Both the position numbers and the translations under genes were made by a program. From a virus, in IMG/VR virus record IMGVR_UViG_3300030106_006452, positions 1 through 64,000 of that record: DNA of 64,000 nucleotides. The stretch is one strand, 5' to 3'. Each line of letters opens with the position of its first letter. Position 1 is the first letter of the stretch. Under the pieces are notes generated by a model. The model saw only the letters and a list, made by a program, of their open reading frames with translations. It ran no database searches and was not told where the DNA came from. This document shows positions 22,944 through 32,473 of this stretch, one piece after another.

Positions 22944-23723
22944 CTAGTCCTTTGTGTTTTGATTTGACCACTGATTTAACGTCGTGTTGGGATCTCCAGT
23001 AATCTTTTTTCCGCCGCCTGCATTTCCATCAAACCCGACAGTATATAAGTTTGGGCCGGCCCAAGTATTTCCCTGCCAGCCCGGTGGCTTATCATGAAGA
23101 ATACCAAGTTCAAACTCTATGACCCAACCTCTTTCTAATAAATACTTCTGACTGTCTATCTCGCTGACCTGGGGATCTAAATTTCCATCTCCAACGCTTA
23201 TAGCTTGAGATCCAGGCTCAATTGACACACTTGACATATAACCCTTAAAAGATTTATATACAGTATATTTTTTACCAGCATTTATGCCTAAACCCTCTTT
23301 AAAAAACATTACTTCAAATAGTGGAGGCGCCGCAATAGCCGCTGTGGTTATTCCATTTGGGTCATCGCCGCCGCCGCCTTGAGCGTAACGAGGGTACTGA
23401 AACGCTTGAAGTTTTTGCACTTTTTTTGTAAGTTTGAGCGCACTATAGGCACTTTTATCGTCTTCATTTGCAAGTGTTGTTATTTTAATCGACATTTTTC
23501 TAGTCGTATTTTGGAAAAAAACCATTGGGTCCATTTTACCGTATGCGGCTTCTTCTGCAAACTTTGGATTGTAACTGTCTGTCATTGATATAAGATCACA
23601 ACTAAAAGAGATTTTATTACTAGCATCGTTGGAGTCAAATATTCCTTGATTTCCTGAATCTCCTGGTATGTGTAGAGCTTTGATAACCACTATATTTGTA
23701 GATCTACCGCCGTTGCTAGCCAT
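22944..23723 (-). CDS. tail tube-associated / baseplate protein
   Basis: 259 residues. SYNPKFAEEAAYGKMDPMVFFQNTTRKMSI resembles baseplate-tube proteins that describe a small conserved block after a beta-strand-rich start (motifs AAYGKMDPM and FFQNTTRKM). A Gly-rich insert (QGGGGDDPNG) and an APPLFEVMFF strand follow. It overlaps the tape measure start by one base, a position where gp48/gp54-like tube initiators or LysM-associated tail proteins are found. The exact T4 counterpart is uncertain. Confidence 0.65.
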   Translation of the reverse strand: MASNGGRSTNIVVIKALHIPGDSGNQGIFDSNDASNKISFSCDLISMTDSYNPKFAEEAAYGKMDPMVFFQNTTRKMSIKITTLANEDDKSAYSALKLTKKVQKLQAFQYPRYAQGGGGDDPNGITTAAIAAPPLFEVMFFKEGLGINAGKKYTVYKSFKGYMSSVSIEPGSQAISVGDGNLDPQVSEIDSQKYLLERGWVIEFELGILHDKPPGWQGNTWAGPNLYTVGFDGNAGGGKKITGDPNTTLNQWSNQNTKD

Positions 23724-26356
23724 TATACAGAAACCTCCAATGATCTTTGCATTGTATCAATTGTTACATCTCTAGCAACCTTGGCAATTTCTCTTTCATC
23801 TATCTTAAGAACTAGGTTTAATTTGATGTCTTGCGGCTTTGCAGCTTGCTGATTGTTATTGTTTGTAGTAGTAACATTGGTGGCATTATTTACAATGCTA
23901 CTCATATTTTCAATTGTATCTGCATTTGTCATTATATTATTAAAAGTGCTTAATGTCGACATCATAGTTTTTGTTTGTTCTGCTGGTGTGATAGCAGATC
24001 CTCGTGGGACGCTCATTAATTCTGGACCAGCTTCACCAACAAGCGACATACCACCAGGAGCAAAATTGGTTCCCACCTCGAAAGAATCAATCGCAGCAAT
24101 TGCATCTTCTCTCAAGCCTCCTACAATATGCATCGGAGAAAATTTCTTCAAGCTAGCTGCAAGATCACCAGCACCGGGAATATATTCAAGAATTTCCGCA
24201 AAGCCAGCAAAAAGGAGTACAAGTCCACCGGTAAGTGCTATAAGAATTGCTTGAATTGAAACATGCATTACCTCAATCATAACTCTAGCTACGGCCTTAA
24301 ATACAATTTTTATTCCTTCCATAATTTCATCTACGCCGATACCAAAATGTTCAAACGCAAGATATAATATCCCAATCACAGCCATTATCGCGAGCAATGT
24401 TAATGTTATCGGGAGAAACGCAGCATTTGTGCCTATTGCGGCGATTTTTCCGGCTATTCCTAGTTTAGTGAACCCTGCTGCTAGCAATGGCACAACAGCA
24501 GCAATCTGATTAATAACCATTGCAACACCGCCGATGATACCAATTATTGGAGCAAATCCAGTTTTAAAATCCATTATTATCTGATTTAAGCTTTCAAAAG
24601 TCTCTAAAAGAGTTTCATTTGTAGTTATCTGAAGTTCTTGAGCTAATTGCGCTTTTTGATCTTGAGTCAGATTTTTGATCCCTTGTTGTCTCAATTCTTC
24701 TAATGACATTTGACTGCCTTCTAGCGCCTCGGTAGCTTCTTCAATACTTCGAATGTTGTCATCATTGAATAATCTTTCAGCAATGGCAGTTGAAACACCT
24801 AAAGTGTTGGCTAGAGCTTCTTTGCCGCGGCGACCAAGTTGATCGAAAGATTTACCACTGTTTTTTAAACTTTCTCTTAAAAGCTCTATTCTTCTTTCTT
24901 CTGTCGCGTTTAACATCTCCATAGAGTTTACTAAAGGTCCACCAAGAATAAAGTTTAATTTACCAGCTGATTTCATAGCGCCTTCAAACGTGTCAAATCT
25001 TTGACCTATTTGAACTAGCTCTTTTATTGAAACACCAGCCGCTTTTGCCTCTTTAGCTAACGCTTTAAACACCTCTGAGCCTTTTTCTTTGCCGTGTGTT
25101 GCTAGTAAGTCAAAATTATCATTTAATTGTTCTAGCATTTTATTGCCAGATTCACCTATTGTACGTCCAAAGTTTACCATTTCCTGCGAAAATTTAGAGG
25201 CTGCACCGGTGCTCAATCCCATACCGGTAGTTAAATTTTCAATTGAACTGGCAAATGTAGAAGTGTTTACACCTAATCGATTTAATATTGCCGCATCTTC
25301 AGCTAAACCTGCGCGAGCTTCAGCATCAATTAATGTAAACTTATTGAACCCACTGATTAAGCTGTTAAATGCCGCATCCGTTTCTCCAATTAAAAAACCA
25401 GATTTACTTAAATCTTTTGTTAGACCTTTTAATTCTTCACCAAGTTCTTTAGATTGACCCGTTTGCTGTGCAAAAGCAACTGGCATATCTATAAATTTAT
25501 CAGCAACTTCGCTTATTTGTGATTTAAAACTATCTCCAAATTCACCTAATTGACCCTTAAGATTTTTAAAAATATTTTGAGCAGTAAATCGTTTTGCAGC
25601 CTCAATTCCAAGCGCTTCAAAAGTATCACCGGTTTCTTTTTTTAAGTTTGCGAAACTGAGTTTAACGGTGTCCACAAGGCCAGTTAAGCCTGTCCCAGTT
25701 TTCTCAAAAGAATTAAAAACATTGTCAATAAGAACATCACCTAAGCTATCAGTTGCATCTTTTAAACCAAAAGTTTGTTCTATTTGATTTCCAATTATAC
25801 TACTAATGTTTCCTTGTTTGTTTATGGTTTTTTCCAGTGCGGCCGCACGTTCTTCTTCTGCTTTGATGGCGGCTTGCGTAGACGCAACTGTGGCAGATGC
25901 CTCTATTTTTAGCTCTTGTTGTTTGTCTGTTATATTAGATAGCTCGTCGTCTAGATCTCCAAGTCTCTCCACTAGTCGACCTTGAAGCGCTAAACTAGCG
26001 GCTAATTCTGCACCTGTAAGGTTCGCAGCGGCTGTACGCGCCTCGGTGAGTCTTGTGTCTAAAGCTGCTCTTCTTTCTTCAATTTCTTCTTGCTCTGATA
26101 ATAATCTTTTTTGTTCTTGTAAAGCCTCTAATCTTTTATCAGATAATTGTTGTTGAATTTCTGCTATTGTTAAAAAATCAGCCTGTTTATCTAGATCTTC
26201 TTTTAGAAGATCCGATATCTTTTTACTTGCCCCAGCCTGCTTTAATAGACTGTCTAAAATATCTTTTCTGGTTTTATTTTGATCGTCGAGGAGTTGTTTT
26301 ATCGTTTTGGCATTTTCTATATCTTCTGCTGTTGTTTTTTTAGTATCATCGGCCAT
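23723..26356 (-). CDS. tail tape measure protein
   Basis: 877 residues. The first 200 are Lys/Glu/Gln-rich coiled coil. A long Ala/Gly/Phe helical middle follows, then hydrophobic segments around 600-700 (MVINQIAAVVPLLAAGF, LPITLTLLAIMAVIGILYLAF, ILIALTGGLVLLFAGF) that are typical tape-measure membrane-interacting helices. The C-terminus has NFAPGGMSLVGEAGPE, a sequence block often seen near the end of tape measure proteins. It sets tail length and may help DNA cross the inner membrane. It is followed, in transcription order, by baseplate genes. Confidence 0.85.
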   Translation of the reverse strand: MADDTKKTTAEDIENAKTIKQLLDDQNKTRKDILDSLLKQAGASKKISDLLKEDLDKQADFLTIAEIQQQLSDKRLEALQEQKRLLSEQEEIEERRAALDTRLTEARTAAANLTGAELAASLALQGRLVERLGDLDDELSNITDKQQELKIEASATVASTQAAIKAEEERAAALEKTINKQGNISSIIGNQIEQTFGLKDATDSLGDVLIDNVFNSFEKTGTGLTGLVDTVKLSFANLKKETGDTFEALGIEAAKRFTAQNIFKNLKGQLGEFGDSFKSQISEVADKFIDMPVAFAQQTGQSKELGEELKGLTKDLSKSGFLIGETDAAFNSLISGFNKFTLIDAEARAGLAEDAAILNRLGVNTSTFASSIENLTTGMGLSTGAASKFSQEMVNFGRTIGESGNKMLEQLNDNFDLLATHGKEKGSEVFKALAKEAKAAGVSIKELVQIGQRFDTFEGAMKSAGKLNFILGGPLVNSMEMLNATEERRIELLRESLKNSGKSFDQLGRRGKEALANTLGVSTAIAERLFNDDNIRSIEEATEALEGSQMSLEELRQQGIKNLTQDQKAQLAQELQITTNETLLETFESLNQIIMDFKTGFAPIIGIIGGVAMVINQIAAVVPLLAAGFTKLGIAGKIAAIGTNAAFLPITLTLLAIMAVIGILYLAFEHFGIGVDEIMEGIKIVFKAVARVMIEVMHVSIQAILIALTGGLVLLFAGFAEILEYIPGAGDLAASLKKFSPMHIVGGLREDAIAAIDSFEVGTNFAPGGMSLVGEAGPELMSVPRGSAITPAEQTKTMMSTLSTFNNIMTNADTIENMSSIVNNATNVTTTNNNNQQAAKPQDIKLNLVLKIDEREIAKVARDVTIDTMQRSLEVSV

Positions 26357-26369
26357 TATTTAAAAATCC

Positions 26370-26696
26370 TTATTTTAATGGCCACTTGATGCCAGTTTCC
26401 CTCTCAAAATTTTGAATTGCTCTCTCAAGACTGTATCTGTTTTTAAGCACTCTGGGGTCATTTAGACCGTGCTTAAGGTAGGAATCCATATACTTTTTTT
26501 CGGAAGCTAGTGCTGCACCAAATGTTATTACATCTGGTCTTTTTCCTTTTACATAGAAATTTGTAAAGCTCTCTCCAGATTCTGAGAACATATTGTAAAG
26601 CATTCTTTTAACTTTAGCGCCAAAAGAGACTAATGAAGCGGAATATTCCTTAAGAAGTTTTGCTTCTTCCAAATCGATAATTATTTTATCTTCCAT
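26370..26696 (-). CDS. hypothetical protein between baseplate hub and tape measure genes
   Basis: 108 residues, helical, with an RPDVITFGAALASEKKYMDSYLKHG core and an NFERETGIKWPLK ending. No ribosome site before the ATG at 26696. Tail assembly chaperones usually sit at this position, upstream of the tape measure gene; that is the best guess, without sequence proof. Confidence 0.65.
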   Translation of the reverse strand: MEDKIIIDLEEAKLLKEYSASLVSFGAKVKRMLYNMFSESGESFTNFYVKGKRPDVITFGAALASEKKYMDSYLKHGLNDPRVLKNRYSLERAIQNFERETGIKWPLK

Positions 26697-26724
26697 ATTG
26701 TTAATTAGTTTTTAAAATCAATTT

Positions 26725-26991
26725 TTACCGGTATGTTGGTCTTTTGGCTTTTGCCACAGCCTTCTGGTTTTCTTCTGCTTCTTTCTTCTTGTGATTGGCT
26801 AACATCTCAAAGTAGAAATTCCTAAGCCCAAGTGGTAAGGAATATAATTCAAAAAGACTCCAACCACCGTAATATTTCATATAAAAGAACTGCTCATAGA
26901 TAGTCTTTATATAATCATTATTTAGGCCAAAAAAATTCCGCCTTAAGCGGAACCTCCACTTCACCAGTATAGTTGCAGTTTTCACACTCAA
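26725..26991 (-). CDS. gp51-like / tail assembly chaperone-like protein, start unclear (possible frameshift product)
   Basis: The convincing part is NDYIKTIYEQFFYMKYYGGWSLFELYSLPLGLRNFY (motifs FYMKYYGGWS and LPLGLRNFY) with a Lys/Glu-rich end, as seen downstream of gp26-like genes in marine T4-like phages. The frame overlaps the end of the gp26-like gene by 74 bases. The only starts (TTG 26991, GTG 26985) have no ribosome site, and no start codon exists after the overlap. A T7 run at the junction would let a +1 or -2 frameshift join the two proteins. It may therefore be the second half of a fusion. Confidence 0.65.
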   Translation of the reverse strand: MSVKTATILVKWRFRLRRNFFGLNNDYIKTIYEQFFYMKYYGGWSLFELYSLPLGLRNFYFEMLANHKKKEAEENQKAVAKAKRPTYR

Positions 26992-27748
26992 ATTGGCAAT
27001 TCATATTTACGCTTGGAACCATTTTCTGATATGCGGCTCTGACATATCGACTATCTAAAGCTGACATAGAATCAATGTAAGATTTAATATATCTTTGATC
27101 TTGATTTCCATTTACGGATTTTATAATTTTTGTAAAAAATTGTGATATTAATTTGTTTTTCTTCTTCTTTTTTTGCTTTTCTACTTCTTCTTTAAGCAAT
27201 CTAAACTCTAATTTTGTTTTTGTTCTAGGGACAGTCAAATGAATGGATTTTTCATCGTAATCAATAAAGCCATCAAATTCTTCGGCTCCGGCCTCATAGT
27301 CATTATTTTCAACTTCAGTTAAATCAAAATTAGTTTGCTGTACAGTCCCGCAAGAAGGGCAAGAAAATTTAGTTTCATAATCAGCACCATAGCCATATAT
27401 TCTGGCTGCTATAGTTATCGCATTTTTATCACCAACTAAAATGTCTTTTACATTAATTTTTTTATCAACAATGATCGATCTTAAAAGTCTATCTATTGCT
27501 GACCCATCTCTAATATATGACTCGTTTGTCAGTATATCTTCTTCTTTGGTAGTCATATGTTTTATTTCAATAGTTTCCTGGCTGTGAAGTGGATGGCCCT
27601 CGTCGTAAAACAAGCCTTTACTTGGTAATTCCACCAACTCAGTTGGAACAATAAATTCCATGCTTTGAGTTTGACTAGGATGCGGATCACTTGATTGCAA
27701 ATTATCTGTAGCTGAACCAGCTAGCATTCTATCTTGATTGTTTCTCAT
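26918..27748 (-). CDS. baseplate hub protein, gp26-like (T4_baseplate family)
   Basis: 276 residues. The block VELPSKGLFYDEGHPL and MTTKEEDILTNESYIRDG match the start of T4 gp26-type baseplate proteins. It then has two zinc-ribbon cysteine pairs, CPSC near residue 149 and CENC near 257, and a Lys-rich helix between them. The C-terminus ends AEFFWPK just after a T7 run, where the reading frame of the next gene is entered at +1. ATG at 27748 sits behind CGGAG. Confidence 0.78.
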   Translation of the reverse strand: MRNNQDRMLAGSATDNLQSSDPHPSQTQSMEFIVPTELVELPSKGLFYDEGHPLHSQETIEIKHMTTKEEDILTNESYIRDGSAIDRLLRSIIVDKKINVKDILVGDKNAITIAARIYGYGADYETKFSCPSCGTVQQTNFDLTEVENNDYEAGAEEFDGFIDYDEKSIHLTVPRTKTKLEFRLLKEEVEKQKKKKKNKLISQFFTKIIKSVNGNQDQRYIKSYIDSMSALDSRYVRAAYQKMVPSVNMNCQFECENCNYTGEVEVPLKAEFFWPK

Positions 27749-27816
27749 TTTTTCTCCGGATGGTTTATAAGAATTTTTAATAATTATATCACAATATACA
27801 TATCAACTTAAGATCT

Positions 27817-28407
27817 TTATCTACCTTCGCCTATGTATATATAATTAGCAGATGATATTTCCACTCCCAATTTTACAATAACGGCATCGTCTGAGTCGTA
27901 AGAAAGCGTTTCTCCAAATGAAATCGCTTTAATAACGGGATCATTAAAAGTCCACTCTTCTATCTTATTGCCATTTGAGTCAATATGTTCTAAATATATA
28001 CCCAGGCGAGTTCCAGCTTGTAATTTCTTAATCGCTTTGGCGGCGTTGACCCAATCATTTGCTGTGCTTTCTTGCCCAGATTGATAACCAAGTTTGGTTA
28101 ACCACTCATAAAATCCTTTACTAAAATTGTATCTAGAGTCTGCGACATCATAAATATTTATCTCGACCGGTCCCCACTTACCCGAACCGGCAATAACTCT
28201 TCGATGTGGTCCTTTTGTATCTTTTAATTCTGAAGTTGCGAATCCAAATTCTGGCTTTGTAAAAGAATGCACTAAAAATGGATATGGTCCTGTCTGATCA
28301 GATGGTTCCGGTACGGCAACGCTGGTAAAATCATTCTCAAAAAGATAAATACGAGCGATATACCTAAAAGATCTTTTAATTTCTATGTTGTTAGTCCAAA
28401 AGGCCAT
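27817..28407 (-). CDS. tail tube protein paralogue (gp19-like)
   Basis: 196 residues. Opens MAFWTNNIEIKRSFRYI and ends with ISFGETLSYDSDDAVIVKLGVEI; the same frame (KRSFRFLF ... ADFGTVSYDSDDIVNVQLTIMYDY) occurs in the neighbouring gene. EEWTFNDPVIKA matches IEQWTMHNAFVSQ. These are tail tube features of the T4 gp19 type. It may form the tube or a tube-tip/initiator ring; the pair has clearly duplicated and diverged. Confidence 0.78.
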   Translation of the reverse strand: MAFWTNNIEIKRSFRYIARIYLFENDFTSVAVPEPSDQTGPYPFLVHSFTKPEFGFATSELKDTKGPHRRVIAGSGKWGPVEINIYDVADSRYNFSKGFYEWLTKLGYQSGQESTANDWVNAAKAIKKLQAGTRLGIYLEHIDSNGNKIEEWTFNDPVIKAISFGETLSYDSDDAVIVKLGVEISSANYIYIGEGR

Positions 28408-28443
28408 TAAATTCTCTCTAAAGAGCGTCTAATCTAAGCATTT

Positions 28444-29013
28444 TTACCTAGTTCGAACGCGGGCGTCGACGGGTCTACCATTAGGGATGGACAGAGTAGC
28501 GTAATCGTACATAATAGTAAGCTGAACGTTTACAATGTCATCGCTATCATAACTGACAGTGCCAAAATCTGCTTGAGAAACAAAAGCATTGTGCATTGTC
28601 CATTGTTCAATTGGAAAACCCTCTGCGTCGATTTGAGTTAGTCTTGGTTGCCCAAGAGCATCTAAAGCTTTTCTCTTAGAAATTGATTCTTCTAGACTTC
28701 CAGCAAAAGGGGCATCTGTAGGAACAGAGTAACCAGATAGGGCTAACATATTATATAGTGCTGCTCCAGCGTCGTCGGCGCCGCCTGGGTCAACGACAGT
28801 TACAGTTACATCTTGCCATACTACGCGTCCAGGGTATTTAAATGCGTGCTGAATATATTTAATCTGCGGTCCTCCCTCCATCTGAAAAGTAGGTTTTTTA
28901 ACCTCTTTTACGTAATAAGATTGCAGCGATTGCGCAGCGCTCGTTGCCGGCAGGGAAAATAAAAATCTAAAAGATCTTTTCGGATCAGTTGTTGGGTCTG
29001 CGTAAAATGCCAT
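28444..29013 (-). CDS. tail tube protein (gp19-like)
   Basis: 189 residues, immediately downstream of the sheath gene as in T4 (gp18-gp19). KRSFRFLFSLP at the N-terminus, VVWQDVTVTVVDPGG in the middle and TVSYDSDDIVNVQLTIMYDYATL near the end form the conserved tube fold. It has a strong AAGGAG site. I favour this as the main tube protein because of its position next to the sheath. Confidence 0.87.
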   Translation of the reverse strand: MAFYADPTTDPKRSFRFLFSLPATSAAQSLQSYYVKEVKKPTFQMEGGPQIKYIQHAFKYPGRVVWQDVTVTVVDPGGADDAGAALYNMLALSGYSVPTDAPFAGSLEESISKRKALDALGQPRLTQIDAEGFPIEQWTMHNAFVSQADFGTVSYDSDDIVNVQLTIMYDYATLSIPNGRPVDARVRTR

Positions 29014-29052
29014 TTAATGTTTCTCCTTTTTATAATTAGTCAGCACTATAAA

Positions 29053-32000
29053 TTAATCCTCAAAAGAAGCGCCTGAGTCGGTAATTACGAAGTCGACCGC
29101 AATAAACTCAATTGCTCTCGCTGGTTTCAAAAAGATTTGAGCGTACATAATGTTTCTGTCAATCAAATCTGGTGTGGTGGTTGTCTCATCCAATACAAGC
29201 CTAAAATCTGTTAACCCAAGACCAGTTTTTACAGATTGCAAGAACGGTTCAACTTGACCACGGAAACGATTCCAAGTTGTTTGTACATTTTGATCAAACA
29301 ATAAGGTCGCAGCAATTTGTGAAATTCTTTTCTTTAAGAAGATTAATAGTCTTCTTACGTTAATTCTATCCAGAGCAGATGGGGTAACTTGTAAGGTCTT
29401 CTGGCCGAAGATTACGATACCCTCTGCTGGGAATTGAGCAATCGGATTGATATTTGCTTCGTAAAGCTTATCACGATCCTTTGATATCAGCCTTTCACGA
29501 ACACCAATAACTGGAATACCTGCTGCGTTGTTAACAGAAAGCCCGCCGCGAGTGAACCCTGCTGGTGCAAACCAAAGCTCCTGTGTGGCCTGACCGTAGG
29601 ACATCGCACCTAAAGCCGCAACAGAAGGTGGAGCCCAAATGATAGATCCTTGAATAGTATCTTGAATTTGCACCCAAGGATAGTAAGCACATCCAAAGCT
29701 TGAGTTAATTTGTAAACTTTGACGTTTATTGTTTATTGTGTTCTGCACAGAGCCGATTCTATTTTGAACACTTTGAGTATTCTCAGTCTCTGGCACATAG
29801 CCACCTTGGAGGTCGACGATAGCCAAAGCATCGCCGCGGTTTTCACACATGTCAATCAAATTTCTGTTGAGTGTGTTGTTAGTTATACCCGGCATTGCAG
29901 CCAAGTCAAACTCTACAAACTCAGGATCTCTTAGAACGTCAATCGCGACTTTAAGAGAGTTGAAAGCATAACTAGTACGTTCGTTTTTATCTGTTAAACC
30001 AGTGTTTCTAAATGGTTCAGCCTCAGTAATATCTAAGCCATCGAACCCACCGTGAAGAACAGTGGTGAATCTGTCAGCGCCGAGATCAAGAATCTCTCGG
30101 TAGCTACCGTTTGAAACAGGAGTCTCTCTAATATAAGTCATGCCTTCTCGGGCTTCTTCACTATGTCTTGATCCAGACTTGTATACTAATGCTCCAGAAA
30201 GTGCAACGTTGCCGTCTGCTTGAGCGACACACATATCATCCAAAGAGAAAACATACATATGCTCTGTTTGAGCGCTACCAGCCGTAGTTAAGACATCCAT
30301 ATTTACGCCTGCAGGCTTCGGACCTGTGTATGCGCCAATCGTATGAGATGGGCGCCCACTCAAATTGAAAGTAGAATCAACACCGTAGTATACAGCAGTT
30401 GGATCAGTTGGATCTCCCTCTGAGGAAGAAACTCTTAATCTTAATTTCGGGAACTGGAATCGTGCGTTATAACCAGTGCCATTAGCACCACCAGCGAATG
30501 AGCCGCTGACTGATCCACCACCTAATATTGTTGTGTTTGCTAAACCAGAAGTGCTGTACGTCTTATTACCAGCGGTACCTTTAGTTACGTTTGTTATTGT
30601 CAATACACCGCCGCCGCCATCTACCACGGTGAATCTACCAGTTCCGTGACCGTTGGCATTATCTATAGCGTCTTTTAATGTTGAAGCAGCAGTGGCAACG
30701 CCATTGTTGTGATCAAAAGTTAAGGCCGAGGGTGTTGCCGAGGACTTGCCGGTGTAAGTTCTACTCGTCCCATCAGCAGAGACTAGTGTTATCGTAGAGT
30801 TAAGACCCGGATCTCCAGAGAATGTTAATGTGACGCTTGCTGCAGCATCTGGGCCACCGCTAGAAGCTGATACGTATTGACCTTGCGGTTGGAACTCGGC
30901 GCCGTTGTAGAAGTCTGCGCCGCCTGTTACTAATGTGTTAACGCTAGTATCAGCAGCATTGAAAGGTAAGAACCTTGGAGGACCAAACACACCGAACGGA
31001 AGAAGTTCTGGGTTTGCTTTACCTTCGCGTACACTATCGTCCACTACAACATAAACGTAGTCAGACTGGTTTACAAAGTCGCCATACTCTCTATATCTTC
31101 GCTCTGTGTCATCCCACTCAAGGAATTTATCACCAACCTTTCTACCGATATAATTTTCAGAAGATGGGTTAAGATTGCAATTGTTAAATTGCTCTAAGAA
31201 TTTTGGACGATTATCTGTGTCGTCCATAACTCTAACCTGTACAGAGAAAGAGCCGTAAGCATTAGCAGGGTCGCTAGATGCGCGAATATCAGAGATAGAA
31301 ATCTTAATATTTTTTGAAGCCCATCGTCCAGTGTTTCTTGCGCGGAATTTGAAAAGCTTTTCCATATTGCTAGCACGATAAGATCCACTATTGTTAGTTA
31401 AATCTTGGCCAATGAAGTCTCCTGTAGCTGGATCTGCATAATCACGTCTAAAGTCGCCACCATTCGCACTGTCTCCATTATATAATGGTAAAACTACGCC
31501 ATAGTGAGCAGAGCTGCTACCAGCTTGAAGCCTTTCATTGACCTCATCTTCAAACGTTTCGCCAAGCCAATATGTTCTAAAAGAATTATTACTACTAGCA
31601 TTTGAAGTTATCGCTTTGTTTGTGAGTGTTGGATTCGTATTAAAAACTTTACGAATAAAATCTTCTGAACTATTATCAAAATTAAACTTGCTATCTATTT
31701 CAATGGAATTAGATTCACCAGAGATAACAACTTTAAAAGTACCAGCCTCGCCATTTGATGAGGCAAAGTATTGATTAGTTCCTTTTTGACCAGTAGTTCT
31801 GGCGCCAGATGCTCCAAGGTCGCCTTCGCTAGCGGAAACAACGGTTCCACTTAAAGCCACCGAACCGGTGGTTACATACCAGATAGCAGCAAGAGTACCA
31901 GTATTATTTGTTGTTACGGTTGCTTCCGAGGCAACCGTTCCAGATTGAAACACAAAAAGGCCATATGCGCCACCAATGCTTGTGCCTAAGTTTTTTGAAG

Positions 32001-32391
32001 GTGCTACTAAATTACCTGCTGGGTTTTTAAGTTCCCATCCAGCTTCACCTTGACCTTCTGCAGCATTTAAATTCTGTTGGCCAACTAATCGAACGAAAGT
32101 TACTGGAGAATTATTCTTAAGCCAAGCCTGAGCTGCATATGCACCGTAAGTAGGTCCAGTGATTTGACCATCTCGTGATACATCGGCTACAGTGGCGCCA
32201 GGAACAGGTGAGCCAAAAACTTCTACGAATTCTTGAAATGAGTTAATTCTCGTTGGCACCAAAGCAGGGCCTTGTTTTGCTCTACCGATGATAGCAGGTC
32301 CAATGCCTCCGGGTGCTGCGGGTAACTGAGAGTTGTCAATCTCGTTAATAAAAACCCCAGGTGAAATGAACTTAAAGTCTTTTGCTGGCAT
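29053..32391 (-). CDS. tail sheath protein, gp18-like, with an inserted beta domain
   Basis: 1112 residues, much longer than T4 gp18 (659). The N-terminus FISPGVFINEIDNSQLP and GPAIIGRAKQGPALVPTRINSFQEFVEVFG (motifs SPGVFINE and GPAIIGRA) and the C-terminal GIVIFGQKTLQ, NVRRLLIFLKKRI and IDRNIMYAQIFLKPAR are classic sheath ends. In the middle (about 505-645) is a Gly/Thr/Ser-rich stretch with ITLVSADGTSRTY and GGGGVLTITNVTKGTAGNKTY that looks like a separate Ig-like or fibre-type domain displayed on the sheath surface. Contraction of this layer drives infection. Confidence 0.93.
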   Translation of the reverse strand: MPAKDFKFISPGVFINEIDNSQLPAAPGGIGPAIIGRAKQGPALVPTRINSFQEFVEVFGSPVPGATVADVSRDGQITGPTYGAYAAQAWLKNNSPVTFVRLVGQQNLNAAEGQGEAGWELKNPAGNLVAPSKNLGTSIGGAYGLFVFQSGTVASEATVTTNNTGTLAAIWYVTTGSVALSGTVVSASEGDLGASGARTTGQKGTNQYFASSNGEAGTFKVVISGESNSIEIDSKFNFDNSSEDFIRKVFNTNPTLTNKAITSNASSNNSFRTYWLGETFEDEVNERLQAGSSSAHYGVVLPLYNGDSANGGDFRRDYADPATGDFIGQDLTNNSGSYRASNMEKLFKFRARNTGRWASKNIKISISDIRASSDPANAYGSFSVQVRVMDDTDNRPKFLEQFNNCNLNPSSENYIGRKVGDKFLEWDDTERRYREYGDFVNQSDYVYVVVDDSVREGKANPELLPFGVFGPPRFLPFNAADTSVNTLVTGGADFYNGAEFQPQGQYVSASSGGPDAAASVTLTFSGDPGLNSTITLVSADGTSRTYTGKSSATPSALTFDHNNGVATAASTLKDAIDNANGHGTGRFTVVDGGGGVLTITNVTKGTAGNKTYSTSGLANTTILGGGSVSGSFAGGANGTGYNARFQFPKLRLRVSSSEGDPTDPTAVYYGVDSTFNLSGRPSHTIGAYTGPKPAGVNMDVLTTAGSAQTEHMYVFSLDDMCVAQADGNVALSGALVYKSGSRHSEEAREGMTYIRETPVSNGSYREILDLGADRFTTVLHGGFDGLDITEAEPFRNTGLTDKNERTSYAFNSLKVAIDVLRDPEFVEFDLAAMPGITNNTLNRNLIDMCENRGDALAIVDLQGGYVPETENTQSVQNRIGSVQNTINNKRQSLQINSSFGCAYYPWVQIQDTIQGSIIWAPPSVAALGAMSYGQATQELWFAPAGFTRGGLSVNNAAGIPVIGVRERLISKDRDKLYEANINPIAQFPAEGIVIFGQKTLQVTPSALDRINVRRLLIFLKKRISQIAATLLFDQNVQTTWNRFRGQVEPFLQSVKTGLGLTDFRLVLDETTTTPDLIDRNIMYAQIFLKPARAIEFIAVDFVITDSGASFED

Positions 32392-32473
32392 ATTATAATT
32401 CTCCTTTTACTGAAACGTGAATGTATTTGTTTCTTTATTAATTAGTGAGTTAAGAGCGCAAAAACCATTTTGT

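Noticed and set aside
24250-25460. Other plus-strand open frames opposite tape measure and similar genes
   Set aside because: They lie wholly inside well-supported minus-strand genes, have odd amino acid make-up and no start signals.
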